This document shows positions 21,905 to 32,591 of a DNA stretch of 64,000 nucleotides, piece by piece. The stretch's first letter is position 1. Every line of letters begins with the position of its first letter. The position numbers and the translations under genes are program-made. The DNA is from Begonia masoniana (Eukaryota; Streptophyta; Magnoliopsida; Cucurbitales; Begoniaceae), in assembly GCA_022432975.1 (NCBI GenBank), contig CM039510.1:36462788-36526787 (forward strand), in the 5' to 3' direction. The notes beneath the pieces are model-generated. The model was not told where the DNA came from. It saw only the letters and a program-made list of their open reading frames with translations, and made no database searches.

Positions 21905-22933
21905 TGTAACGCCCCAAGTTATCTGAACCCGGTTTGCTACTCATAACGCTGAACCGAACCATGACGTCTTGATGCAAAATTTAAAATTTCACTCGACAGC
22001 CAAAATTTGACTTTTTCTAAAACTAAATATATTTTAAAACTTGCAGCGGAAAATCAATTGGACATCAATGAAGCTAAGTGACCTGTGAAAACATTTTAAA
22101 ATGACTGTTGGAAGTGTTAAGAGTAGTTGGCTAAAAGACGTAAAGCTAAAAAAATAAACGCGGAATGCCCGTGAAGTTGCCGAAGTCGAACACATCTGCC
22201 GACGACAAAGTCAACGGAAGAAGCAGAAATAGGGATTAGGAGGTTTCTACCGATGACGTGTACAAACAACGCACCACCATTTACCGATAAGCCAACCTGT
22301 AACACCCGGCATTTTTGCCATGTAATTGTTTTCCCGAAACCATTTGTGCGGAATTAACATTTATATTTATACAACGTATGTTTTGGTTGAGTTGTTGGAA
22401 ATGTTTAGTGAAACTAAACTAATGTGTAACCAAAACAAATTAATTAGGTTAAAAGCTACTGGAAGGGTAAATGTGGAAGTAATTAAGGTAGGTGGAAGCA
22501 AACCAATGGATGAGTGCCAAGTGGCAACTTGTTGAAGAAGATATGTCTTCTCTTCCCTCCTACGTGAAAGTTTCCACTTCTCCATCTTCTCTCCCTCTGT
22601 TTTCTCTCGGCCAGGCGACAAAAGTTCACCCAAACACCCTTGATCTCCTAGGGTTTTCCTTGTTTTCTGCCTAAGGTAAACATCTCCCAATGCTAACACA
22701 TTTGGACAAGCAAAAAGTATGCGTTTTGCTGAAGTTTTAGGTTAGGATATTTAGGAGAAAACTCTCGAGTTTTGTGTGGAAACACATTGTTGTTTTCTAC
22801 CAGTCTGAGTGGAGTTTTCTGCATAAATTTCCAAGTTATTTGTTAGCATTTCAACTTGTTTTATACCTCTTCATGCATGCTACAGATCCAAGCATTCCAG
22901 GGACATTCGAGCATCTGACACCGCAGCAACCAG

Positions 22934-23429
22934 GTAAGTTCATACGTTTATGTTGGCCCTTATGGCCCTACAACTTGGAGGTACTAGGTATGGTTTGGGT
23001 AGATAGGTTCTAGGTTATGTTTTAAGTTAAATATGTCTCTGTTATATTCTGTTTCCCTGTTGTATCCATTCTGCCATCTGTGAATGTTAAGTATCGCACT
23101 TATCCATGCATACACGTTTTCCAGTAAAATCATGCAAATGTTTTCAACACTGGTTTTGAAGTAAGTAAGATAAAATCTGTAATGAAATGTGCGGTTAAGT
23201 GTGGATGAGGACTGGCATCCTGTCAAGTACTCCTGTTATGTCCTGAAAGTGGCATGTACATCCTGTTGCGCCAGCTCCTCCTCCCACTTATACCTTCCTG
23301 TCCAGTGAAATGTAATGTAATGTAATGTTCCTGTATTTGAAACGTTCATGCATAGCATATGCATCACTGCATTTATTCTGATATGTTCTTACTGAGCTTT
23401 AGGCTCATAGGTGAACTCCCTGTTGTAGG
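22934..23429 (+). other. Intron-like module with complementary end boxes, solo LTR-2
   Basis: Donor ACCAG|GTAAGT at 22931-22939. Box I CCTACAACTTGGAG is at 22967-22980 and box II CTCCCTGTTGTAGG at 23416-23429; 12 of 14 positions pair. CTCAT lies about 23 nt before TGTAG, which ends at 23428. Implied intron: 495 nt. Confidence 0.55.
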
Positions 23430-23997
23430 TACGGATCCTGTGGATGAGGACTTGGTGCCTCAGGCCGAGGTGTAGGTTGCTGTTGGCGGATCGAGCTCTC
23501 AGGGTTGGTTGCTGCAGTCAGGCAAAATTCTGTATGGAAGTTTATGTCTTTAAAGTAAAGTTCATATTTGTAAACTTTTCTGGATGTTTGAGGTTCTGTT
23601 TTAAAACCCTGTTGTAGTCTTGTGTTTTATTTTGAAAGTTTTGTGGGAAATTTTGAAATGTATAAGTCCTGTTGTTGGTGTATTTTTAAACCTCTGTATT
23701 TGACAGATTGTATCCATATATTTTAAATGTTTTGAAAACATTCTGGAACTGCTTGAGTTCTCCATTTTCAGGTCATGCATGGATAGTCTCAAATTTTAGA
23801 GCTATCCATGCAGTTTGTCTGCTCGAACTCCCGTCATTTGTAGAGTATGATTTCAAAACTTTGTTTCGGAATCGGGTTTGAGGGTCTGAAGCCCTTATGC
23901 CTCCTGTTTTGATGTTCCCTGCCTGTAAGTCTTTATGTTAAAATTTGCTAAGTTTGTCACAAATTTCATCTTCCGGTCACTATTCACAATTTTTGTC

Positions 23998-25012
23998 TTC
24001 CGGTTGACGTCATCTTCTCTTCCGATGACGTCGGCATAAGTCTTCCGCCCAGTTATAAATTTGTCTTCCGGTTGACGTCATCTTCTCTTCCGATGACGTC
24101 AGCATAAGTCTTCCGCCCAGTTTATAACTTTGTCTTCCGGTTGACGTCATCTTCTCTTCCAATGACGTCAGCATAAGTCTTCCGCCCAGTTTATAACTTT
24201 GTCTTCCGGTTGACGTCATCTTCTCTTCCGATGACGTCGGCATAAGTCTTCCGCCCAGTTATAAATTTTGTCTTCCGGTTGACGTCATCTTCTCTTCCGA
24301 TGACGTCAGCATAAGTCTTCCGCCCAGTTTATAACTTTGTCTTCCGGTTGACGTCATCTTCTCTTCCGATGACGTCAGCATAAGTCTTCCGCCCAGTTTA
24401 TAACTTTGTCTTCCGGTTGACGTCATCTTCTCTTCCGATGACGTCGGCATAAGTCTTCCGCCCAGTTATAAATTTTGTCTTCCGGTTGACGTCATCTTCT
24501 CTTCCGATGACGATGACGTCAGCATAAGTCTTCCGCCCAGTTTATAACTTTGTCTTCCGATGACGTCAGCATAAGTCTTCCGCCCAGTTTATAACTTTGT
24601 CTTCCGATGACGTCAGCATAAGTCTTCCGCCCAGTTTATAACTTTGTCTTCCGGTTGACGTCATCTTCTCTTCCGATGACGTCGGCATAAGTCTTCCGCC
24701 CAGTTTATAACTTTGTCTTCCGATGACGTCAGCATAAGTCTTCCGCCCAGTTTATAACTTTGTCTTCCGATGACGTCAGCATAAGTCTTCCGCCCAGTTT
24801 ATAACTTTGTCTTCCGATGACGTCGGCATAAGTCTTCCGCCCAGTTTATAACTTTGTCTTCCGATGACGTCAGCATAAGTCTTCCGCCCAGTTTATAACT
24901 TTGTCTTCCGATGACGTCGGCATAAGTCTTCCGCCCAGTTTATAACTTTGTCTTCCGGTTGACGTCATCTTCTCTTCCGATGACGTCAGCATAAGTCTTC
25001 CGCCCAGTTTAA
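23998..25012 (+). repeat. Dense TGACGTC tandem array in solo LTR-2
   Basis: About 17 units: ten long ones (about 69 bp, two TGACGTC sites each: CTTCCGGTTGACGTCATC and CTTCCGATGACGTC) and seven short ones (about 48 bp, one site). That gives roughly 27 TGACGTC cores in 1 kb. Every unit ends in CATAAGTCTTCCGCCCAG. Copies are near-identical, implying recent amplification. Its frames encode no recognisable protein. Confidence 0.93.
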
Positions 25013-26730
25013 ATGTCCCGGCATTGACGGGCTCCGATCCGGAACCCGATTCGGATCCGGTTCGGGCTGTCACACAACCCACACTACATCTGCCGATGAA
25101 GGCAACATAACTTCCCATCTGCCAATGAAGTCAACAAAATTCATCTGCCGAATGAAGTCAACAAAACTTCATCTGCCGATGGAGTCAACATAACTTCGTC
25201 TACCGATAGATTTCCATTTGCCGATAGAAAGCACGCGACATCACCAGGCAACGACATTACGACTCCTTCCGATAAGATTAAAATAACGCTAATCTGCCGA
25301 TAGCAAAACTACAGGTTTTGCGACTTGCACCTGCCGATGACGTCAGCCGGATGTTCTCTCTCTCATCCAACGACTTTACTGAAGGTACCTTCCGATAGGC
25401 AAAACGACAACACTAACATCCAGAAACAAACCAAATCACTGCCCTTCCCAAATTCAGTAAAAACAATGTTTTCGAAATCCAACAGAATACCAATATCAGA
25501 AGATTCTCAAAAATGTTTTCAAAGCCTTGAAACGACTATTGTCATAAAATTTTCAGTAAAACATCTATACCGAACTAGTTACCCTCAACTCAACACCTGC
25601 AGCCATGGATTAAACCGCCTCAACAGATGACAAAACCGATGCCTGAAAATGCTCCTCCAACCAGCCTATTCCTCATGTTGGTCGGTAAACATACCTTCAG
25701 TAACTTCTTCACCTACATCACAAAACTCATCTATTAGCCTAATGCCAAGCAAGTAGAGCGATGAATGAAATGGATCAATGAAGCAATAATTTCCCTAAAC
25801 ATGCGGTCTCTACTTTCTCATCTTAGTTGTATTCAAATTCGTTCTCTGTTGATCCCTCTGTACGATGGAAAAGTGGATCAGTCATCCCCCAAAGCATACA
25901 TCCTCTGATCTCAATTAAGGGCGGATTAATTCCCTTAACAGTTAACTGGTCTGATCCCCCTGTAGGATTGGGAAGTTGATCACTTTTCCCAAAACCTCAA
26001 TCCTCTGTTCACAGTTAAGGGGCGGATTAATCCCCCTTAACAGTTGTTCTGATCATTCTGCTCACACTTACCATGCGTTTCATGTAAATTCATTTTCGTA
26101 ATCTTTCAAAAACATGATGCATGACAACTGGAAAATAAACATACAAAACATACATAAACCCTACTGTTTTGTGATGTAGGCCCGAAGGCACAAACAAACT
26201 CTACTTACCTGGATTCTTGGCGAGTGCTCGGTTAGGAGCTTCTTCGGGATCTTTCTCACCTAGAACATAAACAGAACATTAAGTCAACCTGTACTAAACC
26301 TCATTCCAAGGCTTTCAGAAAACCTAAGGGAATAGTTGGGAGTTTTGATCGCCAAGCATTACTGATTCTATGCTAAACCCGTATCTACTCACTTTCCTGA
26401 TGAGTTCCCAAAATAGATATCTAACACTTCCCCCATACAATCTTCCTTAGTTACTAAGTCAGAAAAATCGAGGTAGAAACTTACCTAGCTCGTCGAACGG
26501 ACTCGGGGAAGGAAATCGCCTGGGAAGTCTACTGGTTTGAGCTGAAAACCGAGAACAAGAATGAATAGTGGCGGCTGAGCTCAATAGATTCTTTCTAAAT
26601 AGGTTATCCACTAATAATTTTTTAATTTACCATAATGCCCTTGCATATCCATTCATTAGCCTAATCCATATTTGCACATCTTAATTTGACAAATTAAATT
26701 GGGTTTAATGGAACCGGGTGCTACAATTCC

Positions 26731-26791
26731 AGAAGATGAGATGAAAAATATATTACGGCATTGTCATTCATTAGTGTGTGGGGGCCATTTT
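26731..26791 (+). pseudogene. Athila integrase zinc-finger segment between two insertions
   Basis: These 61 bases encode PEDEMKNILRHCHSLVCGGHF in register with the upstream Athila frame (14948-15189). The HCHSLVCGGHF block is the start of the integrase HHCC finger. The Cassandra element interrupts it after CATTTT. Confidence 0.9.
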
Positions 26792-26984
26792 TGTGATGAC
26801 CTGGAGGTGTAAGTATGAGTACGATGGCTGCACGAACCGGAACCCGGATGGCAGTACGTCCGCGCGGGTGAACCGGAAGGTGACAGGTATTAAAAAGGGG
26901 GTCGTCACAATCCCACATTGCTTGGGGAAGTATGTGAAAATGAAACATATGTAAAGAGACCCTCCCAAGATAGCAAGACGCGTT

Positions 26985-27090
26985 TTGGAGCACAATTGGC
27001 AACGGATCCCATAAGATTTTTGAAGTTAAAAGTGCTTCGGCGAGAGTAGTACCAGGTTGGGTGACCGACTGGGAAGTCCTCACCAAACAA
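26985..27090 (+). promoter_or_regulatory. 5S rRNA-derived Pol III promoter region in Cassandra 5' LTR
   Basis: ACGGATCCCAT, GAAGTTAAAAGTGCTTCGG, CGAGAGTAGTA and GGTTGGGTGACCGACTGGG, then GAAGTCCTC, follow the order of plant 5S rRNA including the internal A-box, intermediate element and C-box regions. It is a diverged 5S-like segment, not a 5S gene: the ends do not form a 5S terminal stem. Confidence 0.88.
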
Positions 27091-27429
27091 AGCCGTGAGG
27101 GGAGGATATTGGGCCACGACCCAATCCCCAGAGCGGACAATATCTTGCTAAGAATAGGGGTCGTTACAAATGGTATCAGAGCCTGTACCCAACCGGAAAT
27201 GTGGCCAACGAGGACGTTGGGTCCCCGAGGGGGGGTGATTGTGATGACCCGGAAGTGTAAGTATGTGTACGATGGCTGCACGAACCGGAACCCGGATGGC
27301 AGTACGTCCGCGCGGGCAAACCGAAAGGTGACAGGTCGTAAAAAGGGGGTCGTCACAATCCCACATCGCTTGGGGAAGTATGTGAAAATGAAACATATGT
27401 AAAGAGACCCTCCCAAGATAGCAAGACGC

Positions 27430-27535
27430 GTTTTGGATAACAATTGACAACGTATCCCATAAAAACTTCGAAGTTAAAAGTGCTTCGGCGAGAGTAGTAA
27501 TAGGTTGGGTGACCGACTGGGAAGTCCTTGCCAAA
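27430..27535 (+). promoter_or_regulatory. 5S rRNA-derived Pol III promoter region in Cassandra 3' LTR
   Basis: The second LTR copy has the same 5S-like order: CGTATCCCAT, CTTCGAAGTTAAAAGTGCTTC, CGAGAGTAGTAATAGG, TTGGGTGACC, then GGGAAGTCC. In CTTCGAAGTT it is closer to plant 5S than the first copy. Confidence 0.88.
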
Positions 27536-27620
27536 CAAACCCGTGAGGGGAGGATATTGGTCATGGCCCAATCCCCAGAGCGGACAATATTTTGCTGGAA
27601 ATAGGGGCCGTTACAATTTT

Positions 27621-28626
27621 GGTGGCAAGAGAATAACAGCAAAGGTATTACAATGTGGTTTCTTTTGGCCTGCTCTTTTCAAAGATGCTCATTTATTTGC
27701 TATGTCCTGCGACCGCTGCCAACGTACCGGCAATATTTCACGCCGAGATGAGATGCCATTGCCTAATATTCTGGAAGTAGAGTTATTTGATGTGTAGGGA
27801 ATCGATTTCATGGGTCCATTTCCTACTTCTTTCAATCATAAGTATATTCTCCTGGCAGTTGATTATGTATCAAAATAGGTAGAGGCATATGCTACCCCGA
27901 TTCGGTACCCCTTGGGCTATTATTAGTGATGAAGGTACACACTTTTGTAATAAGCAATATGAAGACTTATTGTTGAAATATAGTGTAAAGCATCGCAAGG
28001 CTCTCGGTTATCATCCGTAATCTAATGGTCAAACCGAGGTTTCGAATAGAGAAATCAAGCAAATTCTAGAGAAGACGGTATGTTCATCTCGTAAAGATTG
28101 GTCCCGTAAGCTAGATGATTCTCTTTGGGCATATCGAACAGCATTCAAAACACCATTAGGTATGTCACCATACCGTCTAGTTTTTGGTAAAGCTTACCAT
28201 CTTCCGGTGGAATTAGAGCATCGAGCTTTATGGGCTATTAAAAAAATAAATATGGAGTCACCATTAGATGGCGAAGAAAGAATATTACAATTAAACGAGC
28301 TTGATGAATTTTGACGAGAAGCTTATGAAAACTCGAGAATTTATAAAGAAAAGACGAATGTGTGGCATGATAAACATGTTGTACTGAAGGAATTTACACC
28401 AGGACAGCAAGTATTATTATTTAATTCTCGACTTCAGTTATTTCCTAGAAAACTCAAGTCACGATGGTCAGGTCCGTTCAAGGTTATTAAAGTGTTTCCT
28501 CATATGGCTGTTGAAATTCAAGGTGACGATCAATCTACATTCAAGGTTAACGGTCAAAGATTGAAACCGTATTGGGGCGGTACATTCGACATTGCAAAAT
28601 CCGTTATTCTTCTAAATCAATTATGA
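27621..28626 (+). pseudogene. Athila integrase, main part
   Basis: The frame resumes at GGTGGC directly after the second ATTTT. It encodes the CDRCQRTGN zinc-finger end, GIDFMGPFP (first catalytic Asp), DEGTHF (second), [12 protein letters not shown] (Glu), then [33 protein letters not shown] and a GPF module (WSGPFKVIKVFPH). In-frame stops fit TGG to TAG (DV*GIDFMGPF at 27795; SK*VEA), CAA to TAA (HP*SNGQ) and CGA to TGA (DEF*REAY). About 40 codons between the first and second Asp regions (near 27900) are deleted, with a register change. Confidence 0.88.
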
Positions 28627-29623
28627 CGCAGCATACCGTCAAGCTGAGAATGTTAAAACAAGCACTTGGTGGGAGGTAACCCATTATCATTATTTGTTAG
28701 TATTGATTTCCAATATTTATTTTGGTTAAATTTCTAAGTTTAGTTTAGTTTACATTTTTTTGCTATTTTTGTTTTACATTCTCCTTTAGAAATTTTGTTT
28801 TGATATGATTAGTTTTATTAGTTAGATAGTTTTAACAGTTTAAAAAAAAAAGTTTGCGCTTCCTTGAAACAGAGAAGTCACCGATTGATCGGCTCTTGTG
28901 GCGATCGATCGGTAACTTCCAGTATTTTTCGACCCGAGGAATCGCCGATTGCGCCGATCGATCGGAGAAGCATAGTTATTTGGTTTTACACACAGAGAAG
29001 TCGCCCATCGATCAGCACAATGCGGCGATCGATCGGCACTTCTGATATTTCATTTTTATACCTGGCGATCGATCGCCTGTTCTCACTTACCCCTTTTTCT
29101 CTGTAAAACCCTACATTTTTGCCCTTTCTCCCTGCGATCGATCGGCACCTGCATACTTTTTTTTTTCGATCGCCGTCTTCAGCGACACACCACCAAACTC
29201 TCCCGCGCCAAAGGTACACCTCTATTACTGAGCAATTTTTTTTTCTCTCTTGCACTTGGTCATTTTCTTAGTTTCAAATTTTCCTTTCCATGCTCTGGTG
29301 TTGGTTATACCTTGCAATTTTTTATAGCATATTTTCACTCTCTTCTTGCTGTGATCATCTATGTGCCTTTGATTTCTGTTGTTGTTTCATTTTGAGGGCG
29401 GGTACGGTTCAGTCCAGTTGTGGTTTATAATTTATTCTGCATGCCCACCAGGTGTTTGCTTAAATGCTTGAGTCAAGTCGAATTTTCAATTTTGCATTTT
29501 GTTTACTCTAACTTTATTCCTTGATTCTCTCACGTGCTAAACTATCATGCGTGCGTATGCTGGGTTGGATGTGTTTGTTTCGTGTGTGCAGTAACATGTT
29601 ATATATTTTGTGTGCAATTTCAA
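28627..29623 (+). other. Athila spacer between pol and ORF3, with GATCGATCGG array and candidate intron
   Basis: The stretch 28870-29160 has about nine GATCGATCGG-like palindromic cores, the same motif as in this element's LTR. Downstream lies a candidate leader intron (donor CAAAG|GTACACC at 29213, acceptor TGTGTGCAG ending 29591), then ATG at 29624. It has the same order as the array, intron and ORF3 at 7735-5639: array, leader, intron, ORF3. Confidence 0.65.
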
Positions 29624-30890
29624 CATGCCGCGCAAAGGATCGAAAGCCACAACTTGTTCAGTATCATTCAACCCTATCCAGCACTCATTCCTCAGCCCCA
29701 CAACGGCTAACTATTTTAAGGACTTTATGACTAAAGACAAGGCGATTATCTGTGAAATTCAATTCCAGCCTACAGTGGTCGATGGCGACATTTTAGCCGT
29801 GCTCCGTCAATGGAGGTGGAATCCATTACTATGTTAGGGGGTGATGTGAACGTGAATGCCGTTCGCGAGTTTTATGCCAATCTTAAAGCAACCACTAATG
29901 ATGAGCCAGTTATAGTTCGAAGCAAACTCATCAATTTCTCATCTGAGGCTATCAATGCCCATCTTGGTCTCGATAATGCTACACCTGACGATTTTCAAGC
30001 TATGATGGATGTCGGGCCTGATTATGAGTTGATTTTACGTGAGATGGGTACATCGGGGCTCAACATGGATTTATTCGGCGCACAACCCCACTCAACCTTT
30101 ACACATTATATCAAGCTGCCTCAATCTCTAAGCTCAAGCCTGGTGCAAATTCATTCGGGGGAACTTAATTCCCACATCTCAAAAGTCTGAATTGATCAAA
30201 GAACGGGTGGTGTTGCTATATTGCATCCTCACGGGACGATCCATAAATATCGGGCAGCTTATACACCGCAATATTATCTCATGCTGTAGAGGATCAGGCA
30301 CTGGCGGGCATATACACCAAGTTCTGATCACACACCTATGCTCAGCTGCCAATGTCCCCATGAGCTCAATCGATGAACCCTGGATCCAGCAGACAGTGTA
30401 CAGCTCACTGAATATTGAACGAATTGCCAATTGGCCTTATGGGACAGCCCGAAATAATGGCTTAGGGTTCAATGAACATGATGTAAATGCGGTCATCCCT
30501 CCTCAGCCTATGCTTATGCCTCACCAACGACGTATTCCAAATTCTCGGGGTTTAACCGGTGCACAAATGGACATCGCCATAGCAAGAGAAACACGCATTA
30601 AGGCTCGCTCGAAGCAGCGTTATGAAAGTCAGTCGGCTGCACCACCCACTATTGGCGCTTCCTCATCATCCATGCCCCCAACTCCTATACCATTGATGAT
30701 GTCGGACGTATGGCTGCTCAGCTGACTATTCAACAAGAGCAGATAAACACTCGACAAGCCCGTATGGAATAGAGATTGATGGAACATTCCCAATTTATGG
30801 CTTAATATATAGAAGCTTTCAACGCTCACCACAGTTACTCGACCCAATCCGACCCCCCTTGTCCTACCTATCCAGAGCATCTATTGCGAC
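29624..30890 (+). pseudogene. Athila third ORF (env-position transposon protein)
   Basis: Starts MPRKGSKATTC and contains VREFYANLKAT, INAHLGLDNATPDDF and, in another register, KERVVLLYCILTGRSINIGQLIHRNI and HQVLITHLCSAANVP, the conserved blocks of the plant transposon-protein domain. Two frameshifts (near 29815-29837 and near 30190) split it. The tail has a Q-rich QLTIQQEQINTRQAR segment in another register. Function is unknown; it occupies the position where Athila elements carry an env-like gene. It is related to the ORF at 5639-6889 but clearly diverged. Confidence 0.78.
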
Positions 30891-31504
30891 CATATGAATA
30901 CCCACCCGACGATGAGGATGATGACTTGCCGGGATCCACATGAGGTACGCTACTATCTTTTCTATTTTTCTTGTATGCTTTGTCTACATTGAGGACAATG
31001 TTTATCTTAAGTTTGGGGGTGATTTTTGCTTGATTTATTTTTTTGCACTGTTGATCTATTATATACTATATGGTGAGGCATTCTAATCTTGGTTGAGGTG
31101 TCAATGATGATTTAATTGGGAATAAATTCATGCTTAAACTCCTTGAGGTATACTGAGTAAAAGAGTGATTTGTTTTAGTTTGTATTGAGTAGAGCTTACA
31201 TAGTTATCTTCACAAATCTGAACACGTTTTATTCTTGTTTGAACCTTTTTGCTGGTGATATATTTGTGTAGTCTATTGAGAGTGAAACTCAAACACTGTA
31301 AGGGAGTGAACAAGAACAAACATGGTAAGGGAGTAGCTCTAGAAAAACGTAATGAGTGCTAGTAAGTAAAATCCTTCTTGGTTTTGCCTAATATCCTCGA
31401 ATGCGAATTGAAATTTTACCAAAATAAAAGAATGACTTAGGCCATCATTGAACTGTTTGAGCCTTCTTAGCTTACCATTCATTGTCATCTAATGACACCC
31501 ATAG
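30891..31504 (+). other. Athila 3' untranslated region, interrupted by chromovirus E4
   Basis: Contains TTGAGGACAATG followed by AAGTTTGGGGGTG near 31010-31021, a pair of motifs common in the 3' part of Athila-like elements. Non-coding, T-rich sequence continues until the LTR at 31505. The expected Athila 3' LTR is not reached in this window. Confidence 0.65.
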
Positions 31505-31744
31505 TGTAACGCCCCTAAAACTGTACCCATTTACCCGAATAAAATTTTTCATTTTATTTTACACTTTATCCCTATACTTTAAATAAACTTTACGCGGAAT
31601 GTAAACTGAAGTTGAAACCAGAACTGAAATCGGAATTAAAGTTCGTTTGGTAAATCGTTTAAAACATAAACTAATTTAATTTAATAAAACTTAAAACATT
31701 TAAGATTAAAGTAGAAAACAGTCGGGAGGACAAAACTGTCCAAC

Positions 31745-32036
31745 CCGTGACAACTAAGTGCAGCGAACAGTCGCTGCACCATGCAGCGACTGAGCGCTGC
31801 AGTTGCTGCAGCAAGCAGCGCTCGATCGCTGCATTGCTGCAGCGATCGTGCGCTGCAGTTGCTGCAGCAAGCAGCGCTCGATCGCTGCATTGTTGCAGCG
31901 ATCGTGCGCTGCAGTTGCTGCAGCCAGCAGCGCTCGATCGCTGCATTGCTGCAGCCATCATGCGCTGCAAACGCTGCAGCAAGCAGCGATCAGTCGCTGC
32001 ATTGCTGCAGCGCCTGATCGCTGCACTGCAGCCTTG
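31745..32036. repeat. GCAGCGATCGCTGC palindrome array in E4 LTR
   Basis: Four to five degenerate units of about 60 bp are built from GCTGCAG, GCAGCGATCG and CTGCAGCAAGCAGCG. All elements are self-complementary, so the transcript could fold extensively. Frames in several registers stay open only because the repeat lacks stops. Confidence 0.9.
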
Positions 32037-32591
32037 ATCCTTATTGCTCTCCGGAATTTCCAGAGAATTCCAGAGAGCAAATACATCAATAAGCTCTCTG
32101 GAAATCCGATTTCCAGAGAGCAAATCTATACCATTTGCCTCATTCATTTCTTGTAACTTTCATACTTTATTCTCACTAAAACATAAACTTGTAATTTAAA
32201 CTCAATCCATTTACAGCAGACTTTGCGAAGTCCAACTGTGTGGATAGCTCTAAAAATCGAGCCTATCCGTAACAACCTAAAAACATTTCAAAACATTTCC
32301 TATAACATTCGAATAAAAGACTTAACAAAACGTTTTAAATACGATTACAAAAACATTTGAAACGTCAAAAGTAAACCTATCAACTACCAGACCAAGCATC
32401 CTAATATGTTCTATACAAATTAACATCAGCCCAAACATCACAAAAAAATCCCAAAATCTATACGTACTTCCCCCACGGGTCAAAAACGCGTCGACTGCCC
32501 AGCGCACTCCCACGGGCCATCATCCATCAACTGCCTCAGACATCAGAAGGAGGAACGTCGTCCTCACCTGGATCTATATCACCTAGAACGT

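Larger units (their letters stand above)
22298..25074 (+). repeat. Solo LTR-2 nested in the E1 5' LTR (2777 bp)
   Basis: It starts TGTAACACCCGGCATT and ends GGGCTGTCACA. CAACC flanks both sides (22293-22297, 25075-25079), so this is a complete solo LTR left by LTR-LTR recombination or a lost internal region. Sense order matches the other chromovirus LTRs: donor box, acceptor box, then a large TGACGTC array. The left flank aligns to the uninterrupted sister LTR at 15571-15590. Confidence 0.93.
15190..26725 (-). mobile_element. Chromovirus E1 (Tekay-like), full-length, nested in Athila
   Basis: Minus-strand Ty3/gypsy element with two LTRs, a tRNA-iMet-type PBS, a polypurine tract and one 1506-codon gag-pol frame. 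ATTCC occurs on both sides (15185-15189 and 26726-26730). Removing the element and one ATTCC restores the Athila integrase frame. Its 5' LTR holds a later solo LTR (22298-25074). Without that insert the two LTRs are about 2040 and 2039 bp and differ by scattered substitutions. Confidence 0.96.
21905..26725 (-). repeat. 5' LTR of chromovirus E1, split by a solo LTR
   Basis: LTR sequence occupies 21905-22297 and 25080-26725 (2039 bp without the insert and one TSD copy). It matches the left LTR closely. The insert lies in the TGACTTCATCGG-type array region. Confidence 0.94.
26792..27615 (+). mobile_element. Cassandra-type TRIM retrotransposon
   Basis: Two direct repeats (26792-27168, 377 bp; 27240-27615, 376 bp) start TGTGATGACC and end CGTTACA. 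The internal region is only 71 bp and holds a PBS (TGGTATCAGAGCCT, 27171-27184) and a polypurine tract (CCGAGGGGGGGTGAT, to 27239). ATTTT flanks both sides (26787-26791, 27616-27620). Each LTR contains sequence closely resembling plant 5S rRNA, the defining trait of Cassandra elements. It has no coding capacity and must have been moved by proteins of other elements. Confidence 0.95.

Noticed and set aside
24010..25118. Minus-strand ORFs with repeated TSTGRQSYKLGGRLM peptides
   Set aside because: Translation of the TGACGTC tandem array; no start context or independent evidence of coding.
26985..27535. Functional 5S rRNA genes
   Set aside because: The 5S-like parts are diverged and embedded in paired LTRs with PBS and TSD; they are Cassandra LTR sequence.
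31747..32156. Overlapping Cys/Ser/Ala-rich ORFs of 70-117 codons
   Set aside because: They exist in several frames on both strands because the GCTGCAGCGATCG repeat lacks stops; no protein signature.
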